NCBI GenBank assembly: GCA_016184345.1
Contig: JACPCV010000004.1
Location: 136,985-200,984 of the forward strand
Reading direction: 5' to 3'
DNA length: 64,000 nucleotides
DNA from: Candidatus Woesearchaeota archaeon
GTDB taxonomy: Archaea; Nanobdellota; Nanobdellia; Woesearchaeales; UBA10216
Part shown: positions 36,992 through 46,681 of the stretch, in pieces
How positions within the stretch are numbered: the stretch's first letter is position 1
Layout: each line of letters begins with the position of its first letter
Position numbers and translations under genes: made by a program
The notes under the pieces: generated by a model
The model's input: the letters and a program-made list of their open reading frames with translations, nothing else
Told to the model about the DNA's origin: nothing
The model's database searches: none

Positions 36992-37698
36992 ACATCACCT
37001 ACCGGCCTGCTTAAGGATGCCAGATGCTCTTCACCAACACTTGAGGACTTTGCAGCAGCAGCTTCCTTGCATGCGCGCTCACAAAGCTGCAGGAACCTCC
37101 TGGCATTTTTCCCGGACAACTTATAAATTTTTCGCACCACTTCCTCGCTGAAAAGCCCGGAATTGCCGAGCCGGTTCCTCACCATGAGCAGCGCATCCTC
37201 CTCAGCAAGCGCAGGAACCTTCACAACCCTGTTGCCAATCCGGTCAATGACTGACGGTGAAAGGCCTGAAGACTTCAGGACTGTGCCTGCAAGGACAACA
37301 GCGCCAAAATGGTTGTTGTCATAATGGTATTTAAGCAGCTCAAGGGACCTTGGAGAAAGTGCTGCTGCATTGTCAACCAGGAGCACAAGGTTGCGGGGAG
37401 AATTTCCGAGCAGCCGGCCAAGCAGCGATGCCCTGGACTTCACGATTGCAGTCACGTCAACATCCCCCAATACAGCATCAATGAAAACCACCCTGCCGCC
37501 GAGCTTTCCGGAAAGCTTTTGCAGAAGCACGCTCTTTCCAGAGCCCTCTGCTCCCTCCACGAAGACAATGCTGCCTGAATTGATGTAATACTCCAAATCA
37601 GCAAGGGGCTTTTCAAGCCCGGCAGAAGACCTTGCAGAAAAGGCAGGGTCTGTGCTGAACGGGTTCTCATCAAAGCCAAACTCCTCAAACCATTCCAT
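36988..37698 (-). CDS. Paralogous ExeA-like AAA ATPase
   Basis: GFDENPFSTDPAF; FVEGAEGSGKSVLLQKL; LVLLVDNAAALS; 4-nt overlap with the adjacent paralogue. Confidence 0.75.
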   Translation of the reverse strand: MEWFEEFGFDENPFSTDPAFSARSSAGLEKPLADLEYYINSGSIVFVEGAEGSGKSVLLQKLSGKLGGRVVFIDAVLGDVDVTAIVKSRASLLGRLLGNSPRNLVLLVDNAAALSPRSLELLKYHYDNNHFGAVVLAGTVLKSSGLSPSVIDRIGNRVVKVPALAEEDALLMVRNRLGNSGLFSEEVVRKIYKLSGKNARRFLQLCERACKEAAAAKSSSVGEEHLASLSRPVGDV

Positions 37699-37708
37699 TT
37701 TTCATCAT

Positions 37709-38365
37709 TCACTTTTCGGTTTTCGATAAACCCTTTTCGGTAAAAGGGTTTTGCTGCATCTGCTCATAAGCCTTCTCCCTGTGATAGCTTGACTTCTCAA
37801 AAATGAGCTTAGCCTCTTCCTCATTTCCGGCCTCGTGCAATTCAGAAGCATGCTCATGAAGCTCCTTTGCCTTCCTCAGGTTATTGGCGGCATTATCCCT
37901 GAGCCTGCTGAAAATAAAAATGACAGCGGCCAGAGCAATGACCAAAACCACCACTTTGGCCGGGAGAGGCAGGGCTGCAAACTTTACATAAGCAAGCTTA
38001 AACGGCTTTGCGGCAACAGCGCCAACAAAGCCAAGAACGCCATTGCTCCTGCCCTGAAGGGAAGCTGCCTCTTTCGGAGTGAGCGAGCTCCTGGACGCAT
38101 CGCACTTTGAAAAATCACCCTTTGAGCACTGGCACTCACCAGACTTCACGTCGTAATAGCAGCTGAAGAAAAAAACGCCATTGACGTCTGTCTGCCTGCA
38201 CTCAAAGGCCTGGCTGCAGTCCTCATTAAGATGCCCGACAATCGCCTCGTCATAATTGAAGGCGTCAACAGGGCCCTTATTGCCGTTAAGCAGATGCGCT
38301 GATGCCAGCTGCGGAATAACTGCAGCAGCGGCAATTGCAAAAACCACAAGCAAATCCAACCTCAT
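37709..38365 (-). CDS. Exported/membrane protein with Cys-rich ectodomain, hypothetical
   Basis: Signal peptide, TM, cytosolic helical tail; upstream of the ATPase pair. Confidence 0.6.
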   Translation of the reverse strand: MRLDLLVVFAIAAAAVIPQLASAHLLNGNKGPVDAFNYDEAIVGHLNEDCSQAFECRQTDVNGVFFFSCYYDVKSGECQCSKGDFSKCDASRSSLTPKEAASLQGRSNGVLGFVGAVAAKPFKLAYVKFAALPLPAKVVVLVIALAAVIFIFSRLRDNAANNLRKAKELHEHASELHEAGNEEEAKLIFEKSSYHREKAYEQMQQNPFTEKGLSKTEK

Positions 38366-38481
38366 TTTACCGAAATTGGCACCTGAGGGCGATTTATAAA
38401 TTTTTAGATTTTTACGACTGAAAAACGCATAATTTTTACCACTCTGGAAAACAAATGATAAAAACAAGCTTAACGGAAATT

Positions 38482-39405
38482 TCACAGCATCTGCTGCAGA
38501 TAATCGCGCTTATTCCTGAACCCCCCTGACTTTGCCAGCTTCCCCAGCGCCTTGTCAAAGCCACTGCCGTATTGTGCTGCCAATTTTGGGCGGAACGCTA
38601 TATCCTCTGGAAGCCCGGCAGCAGCCGCCATTTCACGGAGAATCAGCTTTTTCCCGCCGTTGTGGATTTTCCACTCATGCTCAGCCCTCATTGCTGCCAC
38701 GATAACATCACGGTCAAGGAAAGGCGTCAACGCTGCTGCCCCGAGCTTTGCCGCAACAGCAAAATCCCTGAGGAAGTCACGCTGCCACATGCCTTTCAGG
38801 CCGGACCAGCACTCTTCATGGATGTCTTTAGCAACAACATGGCGCTGGTAGCCGGCAAAGATTTCTTCTGAACCAAGCCCAGTAAACACAACACGGACAT
38901 TATGAGCTGCTGCCAGTTTCAACGCTGCAATTTCTGTTGCTGCAATCCCAATTGTTACAGGATTGCCTGTTTTGAGGAGCTTGACTGCCTCCTTTATCAT
39001 TTCTCCAGCAGCAGCAAGGGAGTATTCTTTCCTCATTAGCCTTAATTTCAGCTTCTTAGCTGCATATTTCGCTGCTGCCAGGTCTTTACTCCCGCTTACT
39101 CCAACGCTGAAGCAAGGGAATTTGTGACCGAGCTTCTTCAGCATGAGCGCGATGAACGAGCTGTCAACGCCGCCAGACAACAGGACGCCAAATTTATGCT
39201 TGCTTTTAGCCCTGATTTCAACAGCTGCCACAAATGCCGCGTAAATCTCTTCCCTCGCTGCTGCCTTTGTCTTGAAGAATCCGAGCTTATCCGCTTCTCT
39301 TTTCAAGCTGCCAACGTAGCGCTTCCACTGCCGCTGAGGAACCAGACGGTTGTTTTTAATAGCTGCTGCCAGTAACATGACACGACTAAGAATCTTGGGA
39401 AACAT
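38482..39405 (-). CDS. Asparagine synthase-like (C-terminal ATP-PPase domain)
   Basis: FGVLLSGGVDSSFIALML; VVFTGLGSEEIFAGY. Confidence 0.88.
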   Translation of the reverse strand: MFPKILSRVMLLAAAIKNNRLVPQRQWKRYVGSLKREADKLGFFKTKAAAREEIYAAFVAAVEIRAKSKHKFGVLLSGGVDSSFIALMLKKLGHKFPCFSVGVSGSKDLAAAKYAAKKLKLRLMRKEYSLAAAGEMIKEAVKLLKTGNPVTIGIAATEIAALKLAAAHNVRVVFTGLGSEEIFAGYQRHVVAKDIHEECWSGLKGMWQRDFLRDFAVAAKLGAAALTPFLDRDVIVAAMRAEHEWKIHNGGKKLILREMAAAAGLPEDIAFRPKLAAQYGSGFDKALGKLAKSGGFRNKRDYLQQML

Positions 39406-39443
39406 TTAAATACGTTGCTTTTTGCCACAACTGAGGAAGGAAG

Positions 39444-39713
39444 ATGGCAAACAAAAAGGAAGAAAAAGCGGCTGCAGCTGAAACGAAGGAAATGACGAAA
39501 GACGAGCAGGTTGGCTTCCACAAGGGCTCGCTCACTGTTCTGGCTAAGGAAAGGCAGGAGCTGCAACGCATTTTGGGAATAGTTGAGCAGCTCATGCAGA
39601 TGCACCTGTCCGAGTTGAAAAGGCTCGGGGTTGACCTGTCCAAAGAGGCTGCAGAGGCTGTCAAGGCAGCAAAGCCCGGCGAGAAAAAGCCGCCGATTGA
39701 CGAGCTGCTGTAG
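39444..39713 (+). CDS. Conserved hypothetical (89 aa)
   Basis: TATA (catttaaatacg) upstream, typical codon use. Confidence 0.6.
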   Translation: MANKKEEKAAAAETKEMTKDEQVGFHKGSLTVLAKERQELQRILGIVEQLMQMHLSELKRLGVDLSKEAAEAVKAAKPGEKKPPIDELL

Positions 39714-39858
39714 GCTTCAATCTACAGCTACATAAGTTCTTTTGCCTTGGGATAATTTCTGGTAGATTCTACTGCCAAAAACAAAAAATTTAAATAGTAG
39801 ACTAAATAAAAAAGCACATATTTATATAGTGTAGTGATTAAATTAAGGATGGTGCAGG

Positions 39859-41163
39859 ATGGACAAGAGCTCGCTGCTGGAGATACTGGAAGACTGGAAC
39901 TTTTGGAAGAAGGAGATGGAGACCGGGGTAGAGAGGACTGACTACGTTGAAAAGTGCCTGAGGTTTCTGAAGACAAACGTCATTGTTGGGGTTATTGGCG
40001 TCAGAAGGTCGGGAAAATCCTACATCATGAGACAAGCCATAAGGAAACTCATTGAAAGAGGAACAGACAGGAAGGACGTGCTGATGGTTAACTTTGAGGA
40101 CAGGAGATTTGCAGATTACCACCCAAAACTTCTTGATGAAGTTTACGACACTTACCTTGAGGTCTTAAAGCCCGGCAGGAGCCATTTCGTTATTCTTGAC
40201 GAGGTTCAAAACGTTCCGGAGTGGGAAAGATGGGTTAGGACCATGCACGAACTTGGCAAAGCAAAGATAGTGGTTTCCGGCTCTTCCTCAAAACTCCTGT
40301 CGGGGGAGCTTGCAACGGTTTTGACAGGCAGGCACCTTGATATTCTTGTTTCCCCCCTCAGTTTCAAGGAATTCTTACGCTTTAAAAACATAGAAATCAG
40401 GAATCAGGTAGACATTGTGGCAAGCAAAGTGAAAATAAAAACGGCATTCAATGAATACGTTGAGTTCGGGGGCTTCCCAGAAGTTGTTTTAAGCGAAGAT
40501 AAAAAACAACTGCTGCTAACGTATTTTGATGACATACTTACAAAGGATATTGAGAGGAGGTATAAGTTGAAGGAAACAGAAAAGCTTAGGGCGCTAACGC
40601 GGTTCTACTTCACAAACATCTCCAACACCATAACTTTCAATTCCATCAGAAAATTCTTAAGCACATCAACCAACACCATCGAAAAATTCTCATCTTACCT
40701 TGAAGAAGCGAACATCCTCTTTTTTGTAAAACGCTTTTCCTTTAAAGTAAAGGAGCAAGAAAAAGCTGCGAGAAAAGTTTATGCAACAGATATCGGGCTG
40801 GCCAATGCCGTAGGGTTCAAGTCAAGCCAGAACATCGGCAAAATTGCAGAGAATATTGTCGCTGCCGAAATAAAGAGAAGAGCAACCACCTCAGGCGAAG
40901 AGGTATATTACTGGCAGGATTACCAGAAAAAAGAAGTTGATTTTGTTGTGAAGAAAGGGCTCAAGATTCGACAATTAATACAAGTTAGCTGGGACATCAG
41001 TGAATATAAAACAAAGGAACGCGAAATTAAAGCCCTACATAAGGCAAGTCGGGAGCTAAAGTGCAACAATCTTCTTGTTATTACCGGAGGGTATGAGGCT
41101 GAGGAGGCTTTTGCAGGAAAGAAAATCAGTTTCTTACCTCTGTGGAAGTGGGTCATGACATGA
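39859..41163 (+). CDS. AAA ATPase with DUF4143
   Basis: GVIGVRRSGKSYIMRQ; LDEVQNVPEWERWVR; SGSSSKLLSGELATVLTGR. Confidence 0.93.
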   Translation: MDKSSLLEILEDWNFWKKEMETGVERTDYVEKCLRFLKTNVIVGVIGVRRSGKSYIMRQAIRKLIERGTDRKDVLMVNFEDRRFADYHPKLLDEVYDTYLEVLKPGRSHFVILDEVQNVPEWERWVRTMHELGKAKIVVSGSSSKLLSGELATVLTGRHLDILVSPLSFKEFLRFKNIEIRNQVDIVASKVKIKTAFNEYVEFGGFPEVVLSEDKKQLLLTYFDDILTKDIERRYKLKETEKLRALTRFYFTNISNTITFNSIRKFLSTSTNTIEKFSSYLEEANILFFVKRFSFKVKEQEKAARKVYATDIGLANAVGFKSSQNIGKIAENIVAAEIKRRATTSGEEVYYWQDYQKKEVDFVVKKGLKIRQLIQVSWDISEYKTKEREIKALHKASRELKCNNLLVITGGYEAEEAFAGKKISFLPLWKWVMT

Positions 41164-41561
41164 AGTACTGCTTTACAGCTTACGGCCACCCCAACATTCT
41201 CGCAACACACCGCACAACGCTTGAGATTACGAAGGATGCTGAGCTGACAAAAAAAGGCGACTGCATCATTGCAGTGGCTGCTGATTTCTCAATTCAGCGT
41301 ATAAGAGAAATAATCAGCAGCTGCCAAAACGGGAAAATAAGGCTGACTATAGAAACTGCCGGAATAAAGGAAGAAGTAATTGCTGTTGCCAACAAGAGTT
41401 TCAGCAGCGACAAAGAGATTGTATTGAGAAAGGGCGCATTTATTTCTGAACGGACGCTTGGCACAAATGCGGACAAGGCGGCTGCAGACATTGACAGAGC
41501 GCTTGTTGAGAAACTGAGAAACCCTGAACGTACTGTTTCTGTAACCATTCAGATGTTATGA
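41160..41561 (+). CDS. DUF371 protein
   Basis: AYGHPNILATHRTTLEITKDAELTKKGDCIIAVAAD. Confidence 0.88.
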   Translation: MKYCFTAYGHPNILATHRTTLEITKDAELTKKGDCIIAVAADFSIQRIREIISSCQNGKIRLTIETAGIKEEVIAVANKSFSSDKEIVLRKGAFISERTLGTNADKAAADIDRALVEKLRNPERTVSVTIQML

Positions 41562-41650
41562 TGTGTAATACCTCGTAATATATAATGTATAGACAAAGCT
41601 TTTTATACCAAAAGTATCAGTTTATATAAAGTTTATAATTTTTATAGGAA

Positions 41651-43453
41651 GTGTGGGAGTTTGCAATGGTGAGTATTGTGCAGGCCGAGGGGATCGGTGC
41701 AGGGGGAGCTATAGACAATCTTCTAGGCACCCCGCTGCAAGAAGCAAGACAAGAGTTGATTTCTGCATTCAAAAATCCAGAAGAGCTAAGGCAGCACCAA
41801 GCTGAGGCGCTACAGCTTCCGAAAGTTGCAGAGTTCAGGGGGGAACTCGAAAGATACATTGAGCGGGCGCAACTAATAGCAGAAATGCTCGCCAATGAAA
41901 GTGGGCCGGTGATAAATGCATTCAACCACACAAATACTGAGTTGAGGCATGCATGGCAGGTACAGGCAGTGTGCTATGACCACGCTGTGCCCAATATTGT
42001 GGCAAGGATAAGCATCCCTGTAGAGGAGGCAGACAAGCACGACGGTCTCCAGAACGCGCTGACAGGAAGACGATTCACACCTAAGGACTTCACGTATTCA
42101 TACCATACTGAAAGGATTGATGATAACGGCAACATACTGTGCAATAAATGCCAGCTTCCTACAACGTTAGAGGCAGGCGCAAAAGTACACAGGCTTGTGC
42201 CCAGGCCAAAAGCCAGCCACAAGGCTGTTGAAGAAGGAATAATAGCAAACATTGCAAGAAGGTTTTATAACGGCTACGATGCCAACGGCAAAGGAGAAAG
42301 CGTAAGGAGAGAAGTAAGGCAAAACCTTGAAGTGCTCATGCGGGTAGGCGAAGGCGGGATATACTCAAGCCTGTACGAAGCCCTTGAGCAGATAAGGCAT
42401 AGGCTTGTCACGGCAGCCCATGTCGCAAAGAACGCTGACCTGAACAGGCTGTCTCTAAAATTCAGAGAGCTGGTCGGCTACAGTCACCGTATAACCCAAT
42501 CAAAAGAGCAGCTCGCCCACCTCAAAGGCAGAGAGCTGTTCAAAGCCCTGGAGGACATTGCAGCAGAACACATACCCTCACCGGTTGTAGTTACTCAAAT
42601 AAGGACAAAAGGCCAGACCTTTGTGGATAAAGCAACAATAAGGGAGTACCACGGCATGCTGCTTGAGGCGTATAAAAGCGGAATGCTGCAGAAGTACCTC
42701 GCAAGCCTCGGCATAACAATGGAAAAACCCCTGAAAGAAACTCCGCCAAACCTTGATGACCTTGTCGGGGCGCAGGCATTAACTCATGATAACAAGGAAA
42801 CATACGATTTCACAGAGTTGCATGCAGACCCTCACGCACTCGTACGCGACCTGAATGATAGCATTTCCTCGGCACACTACCTGCTTAGAACAGTTGCGGA
42901 AATACCTCAACAACTGTGCGGCTACGAGAGGGAGGAAACACCCGCAACGAGGGATGGCAGAAAACCGAAAGTAAGAATGCCTCCTGCCAAGAACGGGCAC
43001 AAATTTGGCACACTAGGACTGCATAAGACCTCAACAGGGTTTGTGTTTGACTTCAGGTCAGGACCAGAAGCCAATAGGTTTGATGATTACATAACCTTCG
43101 CAAAGGAATCAGGCTATATGGCAATACACGTACCTGTTAGCTCCCGTGATGAATGGCTGGAAGGAGCAACTATTGAGTTCAAGATAAAGCCAAACGCTGT
43201 TGAGAACGCAGAGGTATGGCTCGGAAGGATTGGCCATGAGCAGCACAAGCTTGAGCAAGCAGGGATGATCGCATTCCTAATGCATGAAGGCTTCCTTAGC
43301 AGGGTGGAATGGGAAGCAAACAAGCTGCTGCTCACCCCGCCGGGCAGGGCTTACATCGAGCCGAAGCTCATAACCGCATCTGCAGTACCGAACGGAAACG
43401 GAAAAAGTGCAGCGTACATAAGAAAGATGGTTGAAAGGGACAGGCAACTGTAA
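41651..43453 (+). CDS. Large protein with divergent RelA/SpoT-like region
   Basis: NLDDLVGAQAL; FDDYITFAKESGYMAIHVPV; ATIEFKIKPNAVENAEVWLGRIGHEQHK; start may be 41666. Confidence 0.55.
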   Translation: MWEFAMVSIVQAEGIGAGGAIDNLLGTPLQEARQELISAFKNPEELRQHQAEALQLPKVAEFRGELERYIERAQLIAEMLANESGPVINAFNHTNTELRHAWQVQAVCYDHAVPNIVARISIPVEEADKHDGLQNALTGRRFTPKDFTYSYHTERIDDNGNILCNKCQLPTTLEAGAKVHRLVPRPKASHKAVEEGIIANIARRFYNGYDANGKGESVRREVRQNLEVLMRVGEGGIYSSLYEALEQIRHRLVTAAHVAKNADLNRLSLKFRELVGYSHRITQSKEQLAHLKGRELFKALEDIAAEHIPSPVVVTQIRTKGQTFVDKATIREYHGMLLEAYKSGMLQKYLASLGITMEKPLKETPPNLDDLVGAQALTHDNKETYDFTELHADPHALVRDLNDSISSAHYLLRTVAEIPQQLCGYEREETPATRDGRKPKVRMPPAKNGHKFGTLGLHKTSTGFVFDFRSGPEANRFDDYITFAKESGYMAIHVPVSSRDEWLEGATIEFKIKPNAVENAEVWLGRIGHEQHKLEQAGMIAFLMHEGFLSRVEWEANKLLLTPPGRAYIEPKLITASAVPNGNGKSAAYIRKMVERDRQL

Positions 43454-43456
43454 AAC

Positions 43457-43933
43457 TCATATGTTTGCTATCCTCCTCGCCTTCGGCACGAAGTTGAGTA
43501 TCGTCCCGCCCTTGCAGCGGCCGCAGCCGACAAAATCGCCAGCGTGCTTTATTATTGCATAGCCACTGCAGCTGCCATAATCCTTTTCCAAATCGCTGCC
43601 ACGAATCCAGTCCTTGAATTCACTGTCACTTATTTCAAGCACGTTTTTCGTGGCAGACTTCCCAACCAGCTGGCTGCCCTCAATGCTCAACCTGAGCTCA
43701 CCATTCTTCTTCTCGCCAAAATAAAGGCCAAGGGAATCAATGCGAAGGCGCTCAAGGTCAAGCCTCTCAACATCCCGGCTTATGAGAAAGATGTCACCTG
43801 TTGCCTCCTCAAGGAAAGCAGCATCGCCAACAACCGAAGAAAGCTCACAGCCCCATTGCTGCTTCGCCATTGCTGCCAGTTCCTTCACTTCCTTGCTGTT
43901 AAGGATTTTCCAATTATTGAGGCCTTTTAACAT
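43457..43933 (-). CDS. PUA-like domain protein
   Basis: RLRIDSLGLYFGEKKNGELRLSIEGSQLVGK...VGCGRCKGGTILNFVPKARRI. Confidence 0.6.
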   Translation of the reverse strand: MLKGLNNWKILNSKEVKELAAMAKQQWGCELSSVVGDAAFLEEATGDIFLISRDVERLDLERLRIDSLGLYFGEKKNGELRLSIEGSQLVGKSATKNVLEISDSEFKDWIRGSDLEKDYGSCSGYAIIKHAGDFVGCGRCKGGTILNFVPKARRIANI

Positions 43934-44018
43934 TTCAAGCGGCGTAACAATAGCAGTTTTATAAACTTGCTGCCACTGCCATTTTACTGGAGCAAAAGCG
44001 AAAAGTTTAAATATTAAA

Positions 44019-44039
44019 ACCGTACTAATTCCTTACGGT
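44019..44039 (+). promoter_or_regulatory. Inverted-repeat operator of TA-like module
   Basis: ACCGTA-ctaattcct-TACGGT between TATA-like tttaaatatta and ATG 44044. Confidence 0.55.
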
Positions 44040-44043
44040 AAAT

Positions 44044-44316
44044 ATGATTGTCAAAGCTGTTAAAATTGAGCCGGCAACAGCCGTTAAGATTTTCGAGAAG
44101 CACAATGTGCTGCAAGAAGAAGTTTACGCTGCCTTGAACTCAGGAAACCCAAAATTCAAGAAAGCCGGGGGAAACCAGTATGCAGCAATCGGGTTAAGCC
44201 AAAGCAGGCATATAACAGTTTACTTCAGTTACGATGAAAAAACAAAGGAAGCAGAAGTAGAAACCGCTTATCCTTCAAGCAAGAAACAGATAAAATCTTA
44301 CAGAAAGGCGAGATAG
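44044..44316 (+). CDS. RelE/BrnT-fold-like toxin candidate
   Basis: Small basic protein, HITVYFSYDEKTKEAEVETAYPSSKKQIKSY. Confidence 0.5.
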   Translation: MIVKAVKIEPATAVKIFEKHNVLQEEVYAALNSGNPKFKKAGGNQYAAIGLSQSRHITVYFSYDEKTKEAEVETAYPSSKKQIKSYRKAR

Positions 44317-44332
44317 GGAGAAGGTGACAAAG

Positions 44333-44737
44333 ATGGAAAAGGAAAAAATAGACTTTGACGAATTGGAAGATGCGCAGTTTCAGATAGAAAAAGGCGCCTT
44401 CCAGCCAAAAACGCTGACTTGCGCCCAATGCGGCTTGAAAGCAAAGAAGAGCCAGTTAGAAATTGCGATTGGAAATGATGTTTCTGTGAGGGCAGACGGG
44501 TTTGAATGCGAAAAATGCGGGAAGCAGTACCTTGGCCTGGAAGAGGCAAAAAAGCTTGACAGGGCTATGATAGTAAGCCGCATATTGAGGAACGACTTTA
44601 AGATGGAACGCGCAATAAGCCACGACGGAGACAACTGGACAATGAGGATACCGAAGGAATTTTCATCCGGCGTTCAGAAGAAAAAAGCGGAAATAATGCC
44701 ACTTGGAGCAAAGCAGTTTTGCGTGTCAATAGAGTAA
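44333..44737 (+). CDS. MqsA/YgiT-like zinc-finger partner protein
   Basis: CAQCGLKAKK...GFECEKCGKQYLGLEEA. Confidence 0.6.
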   Translation: MEKEKIDFDELEDAQFQIEKGAFQPKTLTCAQCGLKAKKSQLEIAIGNDVSVRADGFECEKCGKQYLGLEEAKKLDRAMIVSRILRNDFKMERAISHDGDNWTMRIPKEFSSGVQKKKAEIMPLGAKQFCVSIE

Positions 44738-44779
44738 GGCTGTGACTGACAGGTTTACGCTCAAAAGCCAAAGTTGAAG

Positions 44780-46624
44780 TCAAATCCCCCACACAGGGTT
44801 TTCCCTGCGCATCAGCTCGGCGATTTCCCTGAGCAGTTCTACCTCATCAGCGGAAAGGTACTGCCTGAATTCCTTAAGCCTCCTGAAGTCATTCTCGGGA
44901 ATGAAGCTCAGCAGGACATCGCCTTCATTAAGCTGCCTGCCGATTATAACTTTCTCCAGGGAAACAGCCACCTGCTTCCCTTTCCCTGCTGTTGTAACAT
45001 TCTCCTTTTCCAGCTGGATTTCCTTCACTGTCGTCAATGGCTTGCCAAGTTCATCGGCGGGTGCAGTTGCCTTCATGAGCTGCGCATCAACAGCCAGTAC
45101 CCCTGAAAGCACCTCAACACCAACAATGGCAGGATTGCTCTGCCGGAACACATAGCCCCTTAACAGCTGGAGTTTGCAAGGCTTTGCAAGCCTTTCAAGG
45201 GATTTTGACTCCAAGCGAAGCTTCTCACCCTGCTGCCACGCAAGGAACTCGTCCATGATTGAATAAATGATGTTGCCGGTGATTATTTTGACTGAAGGGG
45301 GAACTGAACTGCCTATATCGCTGCTGAGGCTGACGTTGAAGCCGAGGATTGCCACATTAAGCGGGCTGCTTTCAACATTTGATTCAGCATCGGCAATATC
45401 CTTCCTGGAGATTTCGCCTATTGACACGGCCTTCACGCTGACACCCTTCTCATGCAGCAGCTTCATCAGGGCTTCCAGGGAGCCAAGGGTGTCTGCCTTG
45501 ATAACAATTCCGGAATCATCAGCGGCAAGGCTGAATTCCTCAATTTCTTTTTGCACCAGGGCCTTAGCCGACTCAAGCGTGACTGCACCGGAAACAGAAA
45601 CAACAGGCATGCCTGCAACAGCACTCTCAACGCCAGAGCCGACAATCTTGACGCCGGTTGCTGCCACAATCCTGCCAACCTGCACGAATTTCGCCTTCCT
45701 ATCACGCATCTCGGAAAGCGGCTGGGGCTCAAGCAGGGCCTTGACTTTTGTGACAACAGGGCCTTCCAAGCCGCCAATAACAATAGCGTCATTCTTCTGC
45801 AAAGAGCCGTCGTAAACTATGACATCAACAGTAGCGCCAAGGCCCTTTTCCTGCTTCACCTCAAGCACAGTCCCTTTTGCAGCAGAGTCAGGGGTGAAGT
45901 TAAGCTCGGTCTCCAAAAAGCGCTGGGCCAGGCCGCTTATGACGACCAGCAGCTCCGGAATGCCATCTCCGGACTTTGCAGAGCAGGGGATGACAGCAAT
46001 CTGCTTCCTGTAGTCGGAAACGCGGTCAAACCTGTCCGAATCAAATCCCAGCTCGGCAAACTTCCCAACAAGGTTGTAAAGGCGCTTGTCAATCTCATCC
46101 TGGACTGCCTGCTGCTGCTTTGAAACCTTGGCGAGAAGAAGCTCGTTACCACTGCCATCGCCGCTTAAATCCGCCCTCCAGCCGGGAACAAGGTCCAGCT
46201 TATTTGCCGCAACAATAAACGGCGTCTTGTAATTCTTAAGAATGTCAAGAGCCTCAAGCGTCTGAGGCATGAAGCCCTCATTAATGTCAATTACAAGGAT
46301 TGCGATGTCAGCAAGCACACCACCCCTCTTCCTCAGAGAAACAAATGCGGCATGGCCAGGCGTATCAATCAGAAGAAGGCCGGGGATTGTCAGGCTGAGC
46401 TTCAGCTGCTGGAGAAGAGGGCCGCACAGCTTCTTGATGACAGAAACAGGCACTATTGAAGCGCCAATGGACTGGGTAATCTGGCCAGGCTCTGACTGCA
46501 CAAAGGAAGTTCCCCTGATCTTGTCAAGGATGCTGCTCTTGCCGTGGTCAACGTGGCCGAGGACAGTGCAGATGACGGAGCGCAAATGTTTCTCGCTGCT
46601 TGCTGATTCTTGAGGTGGCGGCAT
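44780..46624 (-). CDS. infB: Translation initiation factor aIF5B (IF-2)
   Basis: VLGHVDHGKSSILDKIRGTSF; DTPGHAAF; AANKLDLVPGW. Confidence 0.95.
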   Translation of the reverse strand: MPPPQESASSEKHLRSVICTVLGHVDHGKSSILDKIRGTSFVQSEPGQITQSIGASIVPVSVIKKLCGPLLQQLKLSLTIPGLLLIDTPGHAAFVSLRKRGGVLADIAILVIDINEGFMPQTLEALDILKNYKTPFIVAANKLDLVPGWRADLSGDGSGNELLLAKVSKQQQAVQDEIDKRLYNLVGKFAELGFDSDRFDRVSDYRKQIAVIPCSAKSGDGIPELLVVISGLAQRFLETELNFTPDSAAKGTVLEVKQEKGLGATVDVIVYDGSLQKNDAIVIGGLEGPVVTKVKALLEPQPLSEMRDRKAKFVQVGRIVAATGVKIVGSGVESAVAGMPVVSVSGAVTLESAKALVQKEIEEFSLAADDSGIVIKADTLGSLEALMKLLHEKGVSVKAVSIGEISRKDIADAESNVESSPLNVAILGFNVSLSSDIGSSVPPSVKIITGNIIYSIMDEFLAWQQGEKLRLESKSLERLAKPCKLQLLRGYVFRQSNPAIVGVEVLSGVLAVDAQLMKATAPADELGKPLTTVKEIQLEKENVTTAGKGKQVAVSLEKVIIGRQLNEGDVLLSFIPENDFRRLKEFRQYLSADEVELLREIAELMRRENPVWGI

Positions 46625-46681
46625 TTTTGCATCATCGCAGAAGAGGACAACTCAGAGCATATTTAAAGATTCCCATAGAAC

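Noticed and set aside
39714-39858. Possible duplicated DUF371 5' end before the DUF4143 ATPase
   Set aside because: Only a short weak match (CTACAGCTAC versus TTACAGCTTAC), not above chance, unlike the DRG case.
45452-46123. 223-aa plus-strand ORF
   Set aside because: Antisense to the strongly conserved aIF5B gene.
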